Below, one piece after another: positions 25,718-35,121 of a stretch of DNA of 64,000 nt; within the stretch, counting starts at the first letter, position 1; each line of letters begins with the position of its first letter. Source of the DNA: Actimicrobium sp035984655 (GTDB taxonomy: Bacteria; Pseudomonadota; Gammaproteobacteria; Burkholderiales; Burkholderiaceae_D); contig NZ_JAXCHT010000010.1 of assembly GCF_035984655.1 (NCBI RefSeq), forward strand, positions 59,815 through 123,814. The letters run 5' to 3'. The notes under the pieces are model-generated. The model saw only the letters and a list, made by a program, of their open reading frames with translations. It did no database searches and was not told where the DNA came from. The position numbers were made by a program, and so were the translations under genes.

Positions 25718-27349
25718 TTACTTGAACAGGATCGCGGCCTTTTGCAGCGTGATCCAGACGCCAACAAGAAGTGGAATACCAACCGCCGCCCACGCCATCA
25801 CGGCAACCCCCGGCGAACTCGCCGCGGCACTGGCAACACCGACGCCACCGACACTGTTGGCGACCGAGCGGTCATGCGCCAGGCGGCGTTCTTCGGCCAG
25901 CTCCGCATCGGTCATGAAATCCTTGGCGGCGACCGGACGCACCAGCAGATTGCAAATGAAACCCAGCACCAGCATGCCCGCCAAAATGTACATCGTGACA
26001 TCGTACGCTTGCGCCTTGGGCACGCCTTGCGCAATCTGGTATTCGCGGATGTAGTTTACCAAGACCGGTCCGAGCACGCCTGCGGTGGCCCACGCAGTCA
26101 GCAGGCGACCATGAATTGCGCCGACCATCTGGGTACCGAACATGTCGGCCAGGTAGGCCGGAATCGTTGCGAAGCCACCACCATACATCGACAGGATGAT
26201 GCAGAACGCAAGCACGAACACCGCCAGCAAACCGGCATGGGCGGCGCTGGGAATCGACGCGTACAGCACAAACCCGAGCGCGAAGAAGACCAGATAGGTT
26301 GCCTTGCGGCCGATGTAGTCGGAAAACGATGCCCAGACAAAGCGACCGCCAATGTTGAACAACGACAGCAGCCCCGTGAAGCCGGCGGCGATGGCGGCGA
26401 TCTGCCCTTTTTGCGCCGTCGACAGGTCGTTGAATGCGAGATCGACACCGATGAGGCGGCCGCCAAATACTTCCTGCAGCAAGGGGGAAGCCATGCCCAG
26501 AATGCCAATGCCGGCCGAAACGTTCAGCATCAATACCGCCCAGATCAACCAGAACGACCTGGTTTTCCATGCGGTTGCCAAATGCACGTGCCTGTCGGTG
26601 ATCATGGCGTTATTGGTTTGCGCCGGTGGCGCCGTCCAGCCCTCCGGGTTCCAGCCTGCCGGCGGCACCCGATAGCCAAACGCGCCGCACAGCATGAACA
26701 CCAGATAGATTGCTGCCATGGTCAGGAAAGTTTCCCAGACACCCACCGAGACCGGCGTTGCGTAGTATTTCATCAGCTTGTCAGCCAACGGCGCACCAAT
26801 CATCGCGCCGCCGCCAAAACCCATGATTGCCATGCCGGTGGCCATGCCACGCCGGTCCGGAAACCATTTGATCAGCGTCGAGACTGGCGAAATATAGCCG
26901 AGGCCAAGTCCAATACCGCCAATCACCCCCGAGCCCAACCACAGCATCCAAATCTGATGGGTATAGACGCCCAGCGCCGAAATCACCAGTCCGCCGCACC
27001 AGCACAGTGCCGACACCACCCCCGCCTTGCGCGGACCGGCATGTTCGAGCCAGCCACCAAACAGCGCGGCCGACGAACCCAGGAACACGAAGAACAAGGT
27101 GTACATCCAGCCAAGCATCGAGATTTTCCAGTCACACCCGGTGGCAAAAATCTCGGCGAAAAAAGGCATCTCCTTGGCACAGGCGATCGGGTCCTTGATA
27201 CCAATGGCCTTCGACAGTGGCAGCCAGAATACCGAGAAGCCATACGCCATGCCGATACAGAGGTGGATTGCCAATGCCGCCGGCGGGACCAGCCAGCGGT
27301 TGAAACCGGTGCCTGCGATCGTGTGTTCCTTGGCCAAAAAATCAAACAT
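25718..27349 (-). CDS. OFA-family MFS transporter (oxalate:formate antiporter-like)
   Basis: A 543-residue major facilitator with about twelve helices, belonging to the oxalate/formate antiporter (OFA, OxlT-like) group. The group features are GMAYGFSVFWLPLSKA near the N-terminus, GIGLGLGYISPVSTLIKWFPDRRGMATGMA and the second-half repeat YLADMFGTQMVGAIHGRLLTAW. It presumably imports formate or exchanges oxalate and formate for the dehydrogenase encoded behind it. The start at 27349 has AGGAGA upstream; an open frame back to 27496 adds non-membrane residues only. It ends 25 bases before fdsB. Confidence 0.88.
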   Translation of the reverse strand: MFDFLAKEHTIAGTGFNRWLVPPAALAIHLCIGMAYGFSVFWLPLSKAIGIKDPIACAKEMPFFAEIFATGCDWKISMLGWMYTLFFVFLGSSAALFGGWLEHAGPRKAGVVSALCWCGGLVISALGVYTHQIWMLWLGSGVIGGIGLGLGYISPVSTLIKWFPDRRGMATGMAIMGFGGGAMIGAPLADKLMKYYATPVSVGVWETFLTMAAIYLVFMLCGAFGYRVPPAGWNPEGWTAPPAQTNNAMITDRHVHLATAWKTRSFWLIWAVLMLNVSAGIGILGMASPLLQEVFGGRLIGVDLAFNDLSTAQKGQIAAIAAGFTGLLSLFNIGGRFVWASFSDYIGRKATYLVFFALGFVLYASIPSAAHAGLLAVFVLAFCIILSMYGGGFATIPAYLADMFGTQMVGAIHGRLLTAWATAGVLGPVLVNYIREYQIAQGVPKAQAYDVTMYILAGMLVLGFICNLLVRPVAAKDFMTDAELAEERRLAHDRSVANSVGGVGVASAAASSPGVAVMAWAAVGIPLLVGVWITLQKAAILFK

Positions 27350-27734
27350 CGTCTTGTCTCCTGATAGCGAATCGTCTTTTATGTCTGCCTGGCAGTGCCT
27401 GTCGTTATCGTCAACAGTGCAACTTCCGCCACAAAATAACATTGGGAAACTAAATGAGCAATAGGCCCGCCGGCCCGGCGCCACTGCGACCGACACGAGT
27501 CAAATCCTGTCATTGGATCAAGCCTTCGGGAAAAGTGCGCGCCACCGAAGAAAGATTCCTTTGGGAAACTTTCAGAATCCCCGTTTAGTCAACCCGAATA
27601 TTTTTCCGGCTGTTGCCGCAAACCATCACTACGGATAGTTAATGCGTTGAATACTACCATTGGTTACAAAAATGATCGAACCCGCTAACAACGCGGCTTC
27701 GGAACCTCACATCGCGACGATACGGAGCATGACA
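27350..27734. other. Intergenic region between the OFA transporter and the MCP gene
   Basis: These 385 bases hold no recognised gene and must contain the divergent promoters. TTGGGAAACT occurs near 27443 (with A after AAC) and again exactly at 27561-27570; this repeated word may be coincidental. No clear FliA box for the MCP was found. Confidence 0.4.
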
Positions 27735-29459
27735 ATGACCCTGACCAACATGAACATCAGCACGCGCCTAATTGCCGGCTTCTCGCTTGTTTTGGCGTTG
27801 CTGATCCTGGCCGTCGGCTTTTCCATCAATCGCATGGAAAACCTCAATGAACACATCGGGACCATCGTCCAGAACCGTTACCCGAAAATTATGCGCATCA
27901 ACGACATCAAGGGCGATTTGAATGTCATCGCCCGCGCGGTCCGCAACGTCATGCTGATCAGCGACGCCGGCGAAGACAAAAAGGAAATCGCGCGAATCGA
28001 TAATGCGCAAAAAAATCTGAATAACAATCTGAACGCGCTGGAGAAAAGTATTCAAAGTCAGGAAGGAATCCAGCTAATGAAAAATCTGTCCGGCACCGTC
28101 GAGAAATACCTGGCGGCGATCAATGCCACCACAAAACTGGCACAACAGGACAAGCTCGACGAGGCAAAGACGATGCTGCTCAAGGAAGTGCGCGGCGCAC
28201 AAAGCGCAACCTTCGACGGGCTCGACAAGTTGCTGGTCTATCAGACCGGCCTGATGGAGGAGTCCGGCAAGGATGCCACCCAAGCCTTTCAGGCGGCGCG
28301 GACCCTGATGTTCGGCATCGTTGCCGCCGCCCTGTCCGTCGGCGCCCTCGCCGCCTGGCTGATCACCCGCGGCGTCTTGCGGCAACTGGGCAGCGAGCCA
28401 GCCTACGCCTCCGACATTACCCGTCAGATCGCGCGCGGCGACCTCGCGGTGTCGATCAGTCTCAAGGACGGCGATCGCTCCAGCCTGTTGTTCAATATCG
28501 ATGCGATGCGCAACAGCCTCGCCAGAATCGTTGCCGAAGTGCGCAATGGCACCGATGCGATCGCCACTGCATCGGGCCAGATCGCCGCCGGCAACATGGA
28601 CCTGTCGTCACGCACCGAGCAACAGGCCGCATCGCTCGAAGAGACGGCCTCGTCGATGGAAGAGCTGACCTCTACTGTCAAGCAGAACGCCGACAATGCC
28701 AACCAGGCCAATCAGATGGCGATGTCGGCGTCGCAAGTGGCCGTCCAAGGCGGCAGCGTGGTGTCGCAGGTGGTCGAAACCATGGGGTCGATCAACACCT
28801 CGGCGCGAAAGATCGTCGACATCATCGGCGTCATTGACGGGATCGCGTTCCAGACCAACATCCTGGCCTTGAATGCCGCCGTCGAAGCGGCGCGGGCAGG
28901 CGAACAGGGGCGCGGATTTGCCGTCGTGGCCTCGGAGGTGCGCAGTCTGGCGCAGCGCAGTGCGGCCGCCGCCAAGGAAATCAAAATCCTGATCGACGAT
29001 TCGGTCCAGAAGGTCGACACCGGTTCCAGACTGGTCGATCAAGCCGGTGCGACCATGGAAGAAGTGGTCGACAGCGTCAAGCGCGTATCGGACATCATCA
29101 GCGAAATCACCGCGGCCAGCCAGGAACAGACCGCCGGCATCGAACAGATCAATCAGACCATCACACAGATGGACGACGTCACGCAAAAAAATGCCGCACT
29201 GGTGGAAGAAGCAGCAGCGGCAGCGCAATCGCTACAGGATCAGTCAGGCAGACTTGCCGACACGGTGGGTGTATTCAAGCTGAGCGCGGACAGGCTGGCC
29301 GTGAGCACGGAGTCGCGCACCGTCAGCACAACGGCCGTCCCAGCGTCGAAAGCGGCGGCGCGGTCGATTGCAGCACCGCGCAAACCGGCTGCCGTCACGG
29401 CGCCATTGCGGCGCGTCGCTGCGCCCGTGACGGGCAACAGCGACTGGGAGCAGTTCTAG
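27735..29459 (+). CDS. Methyl-accepting chemotaxis protein
   Basis: A 574-residue receptor. TM1 lies at about residues 10-30, a four-helix-bundle type periplasmic domain (KGDLNVIARAVRNVMLISDA) follows, TM2 is at about 190-210, then a HAMP region and a long signalling hairpin. The tip reads GIAFQTNILALNAAVEAARAGEQGRGFAVVASEVRSLAQRSA. The protein ends in DWEQF, like the CheR/CheB-docking pentapeptide of enterobacterial receptors. The ATG at 27735 has GGAG seven bases upstream; ATGs at 27660 and 27729 are less well placed. The ligand is unknown. Confidence 0.92.
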   Translation: MTLTNMNISTRLIAGFSLVLALLILAVGFSINRMENLNEHIGTIVQNRYPKIMRINDIKGDLNVIARAVRNVMLISDAGEDKKEIARIDNAQKNLNNNLNALEKSIQSQEGIQLMKNLSGTVEKYLAAINATTKLAQQDKLDEAKTMLLKEVRGAQSATFDGLDKLLVYQTGLMEESGKDATQAFQAARTLMFGIVAAALSVGALAAWLITRGVLRQLGSEPAYASDITRQIARGDLAVSISLKDGDRSSLLFNIDAMRNSLARIVAEVRNGTDAIATASGQIAAGNMDLSSRTEQQAASLEETASSMEELTSTVKQNADNANQANQMAMSASQVAVQGGSVVSQVVETMGSINTSARKIVDIIGVIDGIAFQTNILALNAAVEAARAGEQGRGFAVVASEVRSLAQRSAAAAKEIKILIDDSVQKVDTGSRLVDQAGATMEEVVDSVKRVSDIISEITAASQEQTAGIEQINQTITQMDDVTQKNAALVEEAAAAAQSLQDQSGRLADTVGVFKLSADRLAVSTESRTVSTTAVPASKAAARSIAAPRKPAAVTAPLRRVAAPVTGNSDWEQF

Positions 29460-29492
29460 CCTGCCGGCCCGGCAGGCCGAATCGGCATCAGA

Positions 29493-30521
29493 TCAGAAAT
29501 CGACGGTGACGCCGGTGCCGACGCTCTTTTGCGAATAGTTGTAGTCGATCAGCGTCTGGCCATAGCCACTGAAGATTTCCACGTAGCCCTTCAGATTGCG
29601 TGACAGCGGGAAGTTCCAGCCGAGTTGGGTGGCGCCGCGCGAGGTACGGAAGTTCTTGCGTGCCAGCAAAGAAAACTCGTGGCCGCCCTGGCGATAGCTG
29701 GCCTGCAGATCGCCGTTGCCCATGTAGTCGAGGATGTCCGGGTTGTCGTCGTCCTTGCCGCCGCCATCAAGCCGCTTCCAGACACGCGCCAGCAAGGTGA
29801 AGCGGCCCTCCTCCAGGCCTGCCTGGGCGTAGAACCGGTTCCAGCTGCGCGACAGCGTGCCGGACTGGCCATTCGATTGGTGCACCATGCCGAAGTTGAC
29901 GAAGCGTGCCGTGATGCCCGGCAAGCGGAAATTGACGGGCACCACCGCCATCAGCTCGGGCTGGTAGTTGGTCTCGCGGAACGGGCTGGAGGCGCTCTTG
30001 TTGTAGGCCTGCCAGTAACTTTGCTGGGTGTAGCCGAACCACAGGTCAAACGGCGTGCCGGCAAGATCCTCGGCCAGTTTCATCTTGAAGCTCAACTGGA
30101 ACATCAGCTCCGCATGTTGCAGGCGCTTGTCCTCGTCGGTCTTGACGATGCCGGCATTGATGAACGGGGCGTAATTCGGCGCACCGCTGTAATTAGCCAG
30201 CAGCAAATAGGTCGGACGGTAGGAGCGAAAATTGAAGGTGTTGCGCTTGAGATCGTTGCCCAGCTCCCACTCCTGCGCCAGCAAGGAGGTTTCCGCGGTG
30301 GGCTGCGGCACTGTTTTCAGTACGCTTGGTGCGGCTGGCGCAGCGGTCGGCTCAACCGGGCGCATGTCGACTTCGGCCAGCTGGTCAAAGCAGGCCAGGC
30401 GCTTGTCATTGTCGGCGAGACTGGCGCACACGGCGACGGCGCGGGAATCGACCACGGCATGGGCCGCCAGGGGCGACATGAGGCCAAGCAGCGGCAGCGC
30501 GAAACGGGAGATGGAAGGCAT
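29493..30521 (-). CDS. pldA: Outer-membrane phospholipase A1
   Basis: OMPLA hydrolyses phospholipids misplaced in the outer leaflet of the outer membrane and is calcium-dependent as a dimer. The 342-residue protein has a signal peptide (residues 1-21, ending AAHA), a proximal variable region and then a beta-barrel. The active-site block FGMVHQSNGQSGTLSRSWNR contains the family His and Ser in HQS and the Asn in SWN. The chain ends in a hydrophobic terminal strand (TGVTVDF). The start at 30521 gives the signal peptide. It appears to be a single gene, convergent with the MCP. Confidence 0.9.
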   Translation of the reverse strand: MPSISRFALPLLGLMSPLAAHAVVDSRAVAVCASLADNDKRLACFDQLAEVDMRPVEPTAAPAAPSVLKTVPQPTAETSLLAQEWELGNDLKRNTFNFRSYRPTYLLLANYSGAPNYAPFINAGIVKTDEDKRLQHAELMFQLSFKMKLAEDLAGTPFDLWFGYTQQSYWQAYNKSASSPFRETNYQPELMAVVPVNFRLPGITARFVNFGMVHQSNGQSGTLSRSWNRFYAQAGLEEGRFTLLARVWKRLDGGGKDDDNPDILDYMGNGDLQASYRQGGHEFSLLARKNFRTSRGATQLGWNFPLSRNLKGYVEIFSGYGQTLIDYNYSQKSVGTGVTVDF

Positions 30522-30632
30522 GGTTGCTGACAAAAAAAGGTTACTCGGAGCAAGCGCGCCATTCTCGCACGTGTCGGCTCGACACACGGGATTGCTACCA
30601 GGGTTGCACGGAAATTTTTTTTGGCAGGAATG

Positions 30633-31547
30633 CTAACTGTTGTTGCCGCGGCGCGGCGCCGGCAGGGTCGCCAGCAACACACCGGCCAGCGCCAACGCGA
30701 ACGCCACCAATTGCAGCCGGCTCAGCGTTTCGCCCAGCACCAGCACACCAACCAGCGCGGCGCTGACCGGCAGCATCACGGTGAACACACCGGCCTGACT
30801 GGCCGGAATCACTTTCAGCCCGGTCATCCACAGCCACACGGTCCAGACACTGGCAGCCAGGCCATAAAACACCAGCAACACCCAGATCGGTGCGCGCACC
30901 ACGGCAAAATCAAAATGCAGCGCGGCCCACAATCCCATCGGCGTGACCAGCGCCAACCCCCACAGATTGATGATCGCGCTGATGCGCTTCGGGCTGAGCG
31001 AGTCGGTCAGTTTTTTGCCGATGATCGCATAGGCCGCTTCGCACAAGACTGCGGCGAACACCAGCAGATTGCCCAGCCAGGCATCGCCGTGCGCGCCGGT
31101 CGCAGACGGGCTCGTCGCCAGTGACAACAAACCGATGCCAAGCGCGCCGCAGACCACGGCGGCCCAGATGCGCGCACCGATGCGCTCCTTGAGGAAACCC
31201 CAGCTCATCAGCGCGACCACCGCCGGGATCGCCGACATGATCACGCCGGCGGAGACCGCACTGGTCATGCTCACGCCGGTGATCATGCACAGCGTAAACA
31301 GAAAATTGCCAAGAAAGGATTCAAGAAACACCAGCAGCCGGGTGTGGCCGCTCAGCGGCAGTTCAGTGGCGGGCCGCTTCAGCCAGCGCAGCATGGCGAC
31401 GGCGCCGATGCCAAAGCGTAGCCAGGCCAGCAGGAACACCGGAAACACCAGCGCCAGCGGTTTCGACAGGGCGACGTAGCTGCCCACCAGCGCCATGCTC
31501 AGCGCCAGGCACAGGTACGCGAGGAATCGATTTGGTACAAACGGCAT
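30633..31547 (-). CDS. DMT-superfamily (EamA) transporter
   Basis: A 304-residue inner-membrane protein with about ten helices in two EamA repeats; the second begins around residue 155 (AYAIIGKKLTDSL). Such proteins export amino acids or other metabolites. The start follows the helicase stop by two bases, so this gene ends a likely three-gene operon. The substrate cannot be inferred. Confidence 0.85.
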   Translation of the reverse strand: MPFVPNRFLAYLCLALSMALVGSYVALSKPLALVFPVFLLAWLRFGIGAVAMLRWLKRPATELPLSGHTRLLVFLESFLGNFLFTLCMITGVSMTSAVSAGVIMSAIPAVVALMSWGFLKERIGARIWAAVVCGALGIGLLSLATSPSATGAHGDAWLGNLLVFAAVLCEAAYAIIGKKLTDSLSPKRISAIINLWGLALVTPMGLWAALHFDFAVVRAPIWVLLVFYGLAASVWTVWLWMTGLKVIPASQAGVFTVMLPVSAALVGVLVLGETLSRLQLVAFALALAGVLLATLPAPRRGNNS

Positions 31548-31549
31548 GC

Positions 31550-32782
31550 TTATCTGGCCGGTCCGCGAAACGATCCGGCCTTGGGCTTCTTGGGCTTTTT
31601 CGGTTTCTTGACCAGCTGTCCGCTGGCGTTGGTTTCCGGCACGCGATGATCGGCCTCGAAGCCGCGTTCTTCGATGCGCTGCAGGTTCTGTTTGGTCAGC
31701 ATTTCGATTGCGGCCAGCAGCGGCGCTTCGTCGGCACAGACCAGCGAAATCGCCTGCCCGCTGGCGCCGGCACGCCCGGTACGGCCGATGCGGTGAATGT
31801 AATCCTCGGCCACGATCGGCAAATCGAAATTGACCACCAGCGGCAGGTCATCGATATCCAGTCCGCGTGCCGCGACATCGGTGGCGACGAGAATCTGCAC
31901 CTCGCCGGCCTTGAACCGCTCGAGTGCGCGCAGGCGCGCCGGCTGCGGCTTGTCGCCATGAATCGCATCGGCGCGCACGCCGGCGGCCAGCAGGATGTCG
32001 ACCAGCTCATCGACGCCGCGACGGGTCTTGACGAACACCAGCACCTGGCCCCAGCGGTGCTTTTTCAGCAGATGCAAAAACAGCTCGGGCTTGCGTTTCT
32101 TGTCGAGCGGGATCAGCCACTGCTTGATGGTCTTGACGGTGGTGTTGCGCGGGCTGATTTCGATGCGTACCGGGTCGGCCAGCATGACGCCGGCGAGCGC
32201 CCGGATCTCATCCGAAAACGTGGCGGAAAACAGCAGGGTCTGGCGTCGCTTGGGCAGCGCGGCAAACACCTCATTCAATTCGCGCGCAAAGCCAAGGTCG
32301 AGCATGCGGTCGGCTTCATCCAGCACCAGCGTTTGCAGCTGCTCGAACCTGACCGCGTTCTGCCGGTGCAGGTCGAGCAGGCGGCCCGGCGTCGCCACCA
32401 GCACATCGAGGCCCTTGCGCAGCTTCATCATCTGCGGATTGATGCTGACGCCGCCATACGCCACATGCGTGCGCAGTGGCAGCGACATGCCGTACTCGGC
32501 AAAGCTCTGATGGACCTGTTCGGCCAGCTCGCGGGTTGGCACCAGCACCAGCACCCGGACACAATTGGCCGTGACCTGCGGGCCTTCCATGGTCAGCCGC
32601 TGCAGCAGCGGCAGCGCAAAGGCGGCCGTCTTGCCGGTGCCGGTCTGGGCCGCCGCCATCAGGTCGCGCCCGGCCAGCACCGCCGGAATGGCCTGCACCT
32701 GCACCGCTGTCGGCGTGTCATAACCCAGGGTCTGCAGATTGCGCTGCAACTGGTCGATCAGGCCCAGCTTCGCAAACGTCAT
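31550..32782 (-). CDS. DEAD-box RNA helicase (RhlE-like)
   Basis: A 410-residue ATP-dependent RNA helicase. The Q motif region precedes AAQTGTGKTAAF (motif I). Further motifs are VLVPTRELA, TPGRLLD, LDEADRMLD (DEAD), FSATF (SAT), ATDVAARGLDI and HRIGRTGRAG. The C-terminal extension is short and basic (KKPKKPKKPKAGSFRG). Such helicases help ribosome assembly and mRNA turnover, often in the cold. Its ATG overlaps the stop of the upstream unknown gene (ATGA). Confidence 0.92.
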   Translation of the reverse strand: MTFAKLGLIDQLQRNLQTLGYDTPTAVQVQAIPAVLAGRDLMAAAQTGTGKTAAFALPLLQRLTMEGPQVTANCVRVLVLVPTRELAEQVHQSFAEYGMSLPLRTHVAYGGVSINPQMMKLRKGLDVLVATPGRLLDLHRQNAVRFEQLQTLVLDEADRMLDLGFARELNEVFAALPKRRQTLLFSATFSDEIRALAGVMLADPVRIEISPRNTTVKTIKQWLIPLDKKRKPELFLHLLKKHRWGQVLVFVKTRRGVDELVDILLAAGVRADAIHGDKPQPARLRALERFKAGEVQILVATDVAARGLDIDDLPLVVNFDLPIVAEDYIHRIGRTGRAGASGQAISLVCADEAPLLAAIEMLTKQNLQRIEERGFEADHRVPETNASGQLVKKPKKPKKPKAGSFRGPAR

Positions 32783-33495
32783 GCCTGCCTGCGCGCCTGT
32801 TGATGCAGTGCGACGAACAGCTTGACCAGCGCGGCCAGCACCGCATCGAAATGCTGTTCCGGTTCGATCCGGTCCCAGATGTAATGCATCATCACGGCTT
32901 CGAAGCGGTTGCCGCGCCGTTTGTTGCTGGCGGCATGTGCGCGCGAAATCGCCTTGGTGAACTGGCGACGCATGTTCGGCAGCACCGGCACATGCTCGCT
33001 GTCGTCCAGGAACTCGAAACCGGATGGCAGCGCGGCGCCCTTGAAATCCGATTCGATCAGCTCGAACACGCCCGGCGGCATTTTCTGGATCAGGTCGCAG
33101 GCCGAGGCTTCGAGCTTCAGTGTCAGGGTAAAACCGGCCGGATAGACCGCGCCGTCGTCGTCCCGCTCGGGCAGAAACGCCGCCAGTCGCAGCGAATACT
33201 CGGCGCCGTGCGCGTCATTGTAGGCGCTGTGCTGCAGGGTGCGCGTACCAGGCCAGAAGAACAGCGTGCCCGGCGTGCCCGGCTCGTCCTTGTCCGGGAA
33301 AAATTCAACGGCGATGTCATCGGCCCCGGCCCCCGCTTCGGTCAGCATCTGCAGCACCGGCATGGCCAGGTCGCCCAGCGTGGTGGCGGCAATCGTCGAC
33401 GTGGTGACGATGTCGGCGCTCGACAGGTCTTCGACGATATAGGTGTTGAGGGTAGCGAGCAGGGTATTGGGCTTGAGGACGGAAGTCGGGTTCAT
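32779..33495 (-). CDS. Conserved-looking hypothetical protein
   Basis: A 238-residue soluble protein that I do not recognise. The first 120 residues look like a mixed alpha/beta domain (DLAMPVLQMLTEAGAGADDIAVEF, GTLFFWPGTRTLQ). The last 70 residues are helical and basic (SNKRRGNRFEAVMMHYIWDR). The start at 33495 is preferred to an ATG 11 codons upstream. It is translationally coupled to the RNA helicase gene, hinting at an RNA-related role (inference only). Confidence 0.75.
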   Translation of the reverse strand: MNPTSVLKPNTLLATLNTYIVEDLSSADIVTTSTIAATTLGDLAMPVLQMLTEAGAGADDIAVEFFPDKDEPGTPGTLFFWPGTRTLQHSAYNDAHGAEYSLRLAAFLPERDDDGAVYPAGFTLTLKLEASACDLIQKMPPGVFELIESDFKGAALPSGFEFLDDSEHVPVLPNMRRQFTKAISRAHAASNKRRGNRFEAVMMHYIWDRIEPEQHFDAVLAALVKLFVALHQQARRQA

Positions 33496-33579
33496 GGTCA
33501 CAATCGAAGGACGTTGACGGAAGCGCACAGGTTACCTTACCGACGGCAATCGCTGCACATGAGTTGCTTGATCGACGCT

Positions 33580-33618
33580 GAAAAAACAAAAGCCTGGACC
33601 GTTTAAGGTCCAGGCTTG
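33580..33618 (-). terminator. Terminator of the initiator tRNA gene
   Basis: AAGCCTGGACC (33590-33600) and GGTCCAGGCTT (33607-33617) form an 11-bp stem with a six-base loop. On the minus strand the stem is followed by TTTTGTTTTTT. It lies just behind the leftward tRNA. Confidence 0.9.
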
Positions 33619-33624
33619 CATGTT

Positions 33625-33701
33625 TGGTTGCGGGGACAGGATTTGAACCTGTGACCTTCGGGTTATGAGCCCGACGAGCTGCCAGACTGCTCCACCCCGC
33701 G
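33625..33701 (-). tRNA. Initiator tRNA-fMet (CAT)
   Basis: The 77-base cloverleaf includes the encoded CCA. The acceptor starts CGCGGGG and ends CCCCGCA, leaving the first C opposite an A, the unpaired end that marks bacterial initiator tRNAs. The anticodon arm TCGGGCTCATAACCCGA has the three G-C pairs typical of initiators and a CAT anticodon. The T arm carries GGTTCAAATCC. Confidence 0.97.
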
Positions 33702-33793
33702 TCTGAGTCAGAGACTATATCAGAGATCCACGAAATAGCCAGCGCTTTCGCCACTTCGGCCGGAAATAACGCCAGCCCCTGGCAATGCCGCGC

Positions 33794-35107
33794 TTATTTT
33801 CCGGCTGGCGTGACGCGCCAGATCGCATTGCCGACATCATCGGCCACCAGCAAGGCGCCGACTCGGTCAATGGTGACGCCGACCGGGCGTCCGTAAGCAT
33901 TGCCGTCCGCGCTCAGGAATCCGGTCAGGACGTCCTCCGGCATGCCGTTCGGGCGGCCATCGGCAAACGGCACGAACACGACCTTGTAACCACTGCTTGG
34001 GTTGCGGTTCCAGGACCCGTGCTGGCCGATGAAGGCGCCGCCGGCGTAATGCGGTGGCAGCAACTTGCCCTCGTTGAAGGTCAGGCCAAGCGACGCGGTG
34101 TGCGAGCCCAGCGCGTAATCAGGTGCAATCGCACTGGCAACCAGATCGGGCCGTTGCGGTTTGACGCGCACATCAACGTTGTTTCCATAGTAGCTGTACG
34201 GCCAGCCATAGAACGCACCGTCCTTGACCGAAGTCATGTAGTCCGGCACCAGGTTGTTGCCCAATTCATCGCGCTCATTGACGGCGGTCCAGAGGGCGCC
34301 GGTCTTCGGCTCCCAGGCCAGTCCGTTCGGATTGCGCAGGCCGGAGGCGAACACGCGGGACTTGCCGCTGGCGGGGTCGATTTCCAGAATGCCGGCGCGA
34401 CGTTCTTCGGCCGCCATGCCATTTTCAGCGACGTTGCTGTTGGAGCCCACCGTCGCATACAGCAGCTTGCCGTCGCGGCTGGCGATGATGTTTTTGGTCC
34501 AGTGATGATTGATGGTGCCGGCCGGCAGGTCGGCCACCTTGGTGCCCGGTGTCGTGATGCTGGTCGCGCCCTCGACATACTTGAAGCGCAGCACGGCATC
34601 GGTTGTGGCGACATACAGGTCACTGCCGACCAGGGTCATGCCAAACGGCGAATTCAGATTCTCGAGGAACACCGAACGGGTCTCGGCCACACCGTCGCCA
34701 TTGCTGTCACGCAGCAGCGTAATGCGATTCGGGCTGGCCACACCGGCGCCGGCTTTCTTCATCACTTTTCCCATCACAAAGCCCTTGATGCCCTTCCCAT
34801 CGTCGGGCTTGGCCGGCGCATTGGTTTCGGCAACCAGCACATCGCCATTGGGCAGCACGTACAGCCAGCGCGGATGTTCGAGGCCGCTGGCAAAGGCGTT
34901 GACGGCAAGACCGGCCGCCGGCTTGGGCATGCCGCCGTCGGGCCAGCCCTTGGCGGGGGCAATGTGTACGGTGGGAATCAGCGTCTTGGCCGGTTGCGGC
35001 AACACCGGGTTGGGTCCGAAACCCGGATCGGGATCGGCCGCGGCGGAAAATGCAAGTGGGCTCGCAAGCAGGCAAACAAGAAACGGAAGGCTACGTGGCA
35101 GGGTCAT
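33794..35107 (-). CDS. Sorbosone-dehydrogenase-like periplasmic protein
   Basis: A 437-residue exported protein with a signal peptide (residues 1-25, ending SAAADP). It has a beta-propeller of the soluble glucose/sorbosone dehydrogenase group, many of which use PQQ. Family-like segments are GLEHPRWLYVLPNGDVLVAET, DGVAETRSVFLENLNSPFG, GLRNPNGLAWEP and FIGQHGSWNRNPSSGYKVVFVPF. The start at 35107 has a CTGGAG ribosome binding site. The true substrate and cofactor use are unproven. The next gene leftward is the tRNA. Confidence 0.85.
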   Translation of the reverse strand: MTLPRSLPFLVCLLASPLAFSAAADPDPGFGPNPVLPQPAKTLIPTVHIAPAKGWPDGGMPKPAAGLAVNAFASGLEHPRWLYVLPNGDVLVAETNAPAKPDDGKGIKGFVMGKVMKKAGAGVASPNRITLLRDSNGDGVAETRSVFLENLNSPFGMTLVGSDLYVATTDAVLRFKYVEGATSITTPGTKVADLPAGTINHHWTKNIIASRDGKLLYATVGSNSNVAENGMAAEERRAGILEIDPASGKSRVFASGLRNPNGLAWEPKTGALWTAVNERDELGNNLVPDYMTSVKDGAFYGWPYSYYGNNVDVRVKPQRPDLVASAIAPDYALGSHTASLGLTFNEGKLLPPHYAGGAFIGQHGSWNRNPSSGYKVVFVPFADGRPNGMPEDVLTGFLSADGNAYGRPVGVTIDRVGALLVADDVGNAIWRVTPAGK

Positions 35108-35121
35108 GAATGAACTCCAGA

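Noticed and set aside
25693..25782. N-terminal extension of fdsB to the ATG at 25782
   Set aside because: It would overlap the transporter stop and adds residues unlike NuoE; a TTG at 25692 with GAGG upstream fits better.
27441..27570. TTGGGAAAC word occurring twice in the MCP upstream region
   Set aside because: It is a short word with unequal flanks and no symmetry; chance cannot be excluded, so it is mentioned only as intergenic content.
29460..29480. GC-rich hairpin GCCTGCCGG/CCCGGCAGGC after the MCP gene
   Set aside because: The stem is good but no T run follows on either strand, so a terminator call is not justified.
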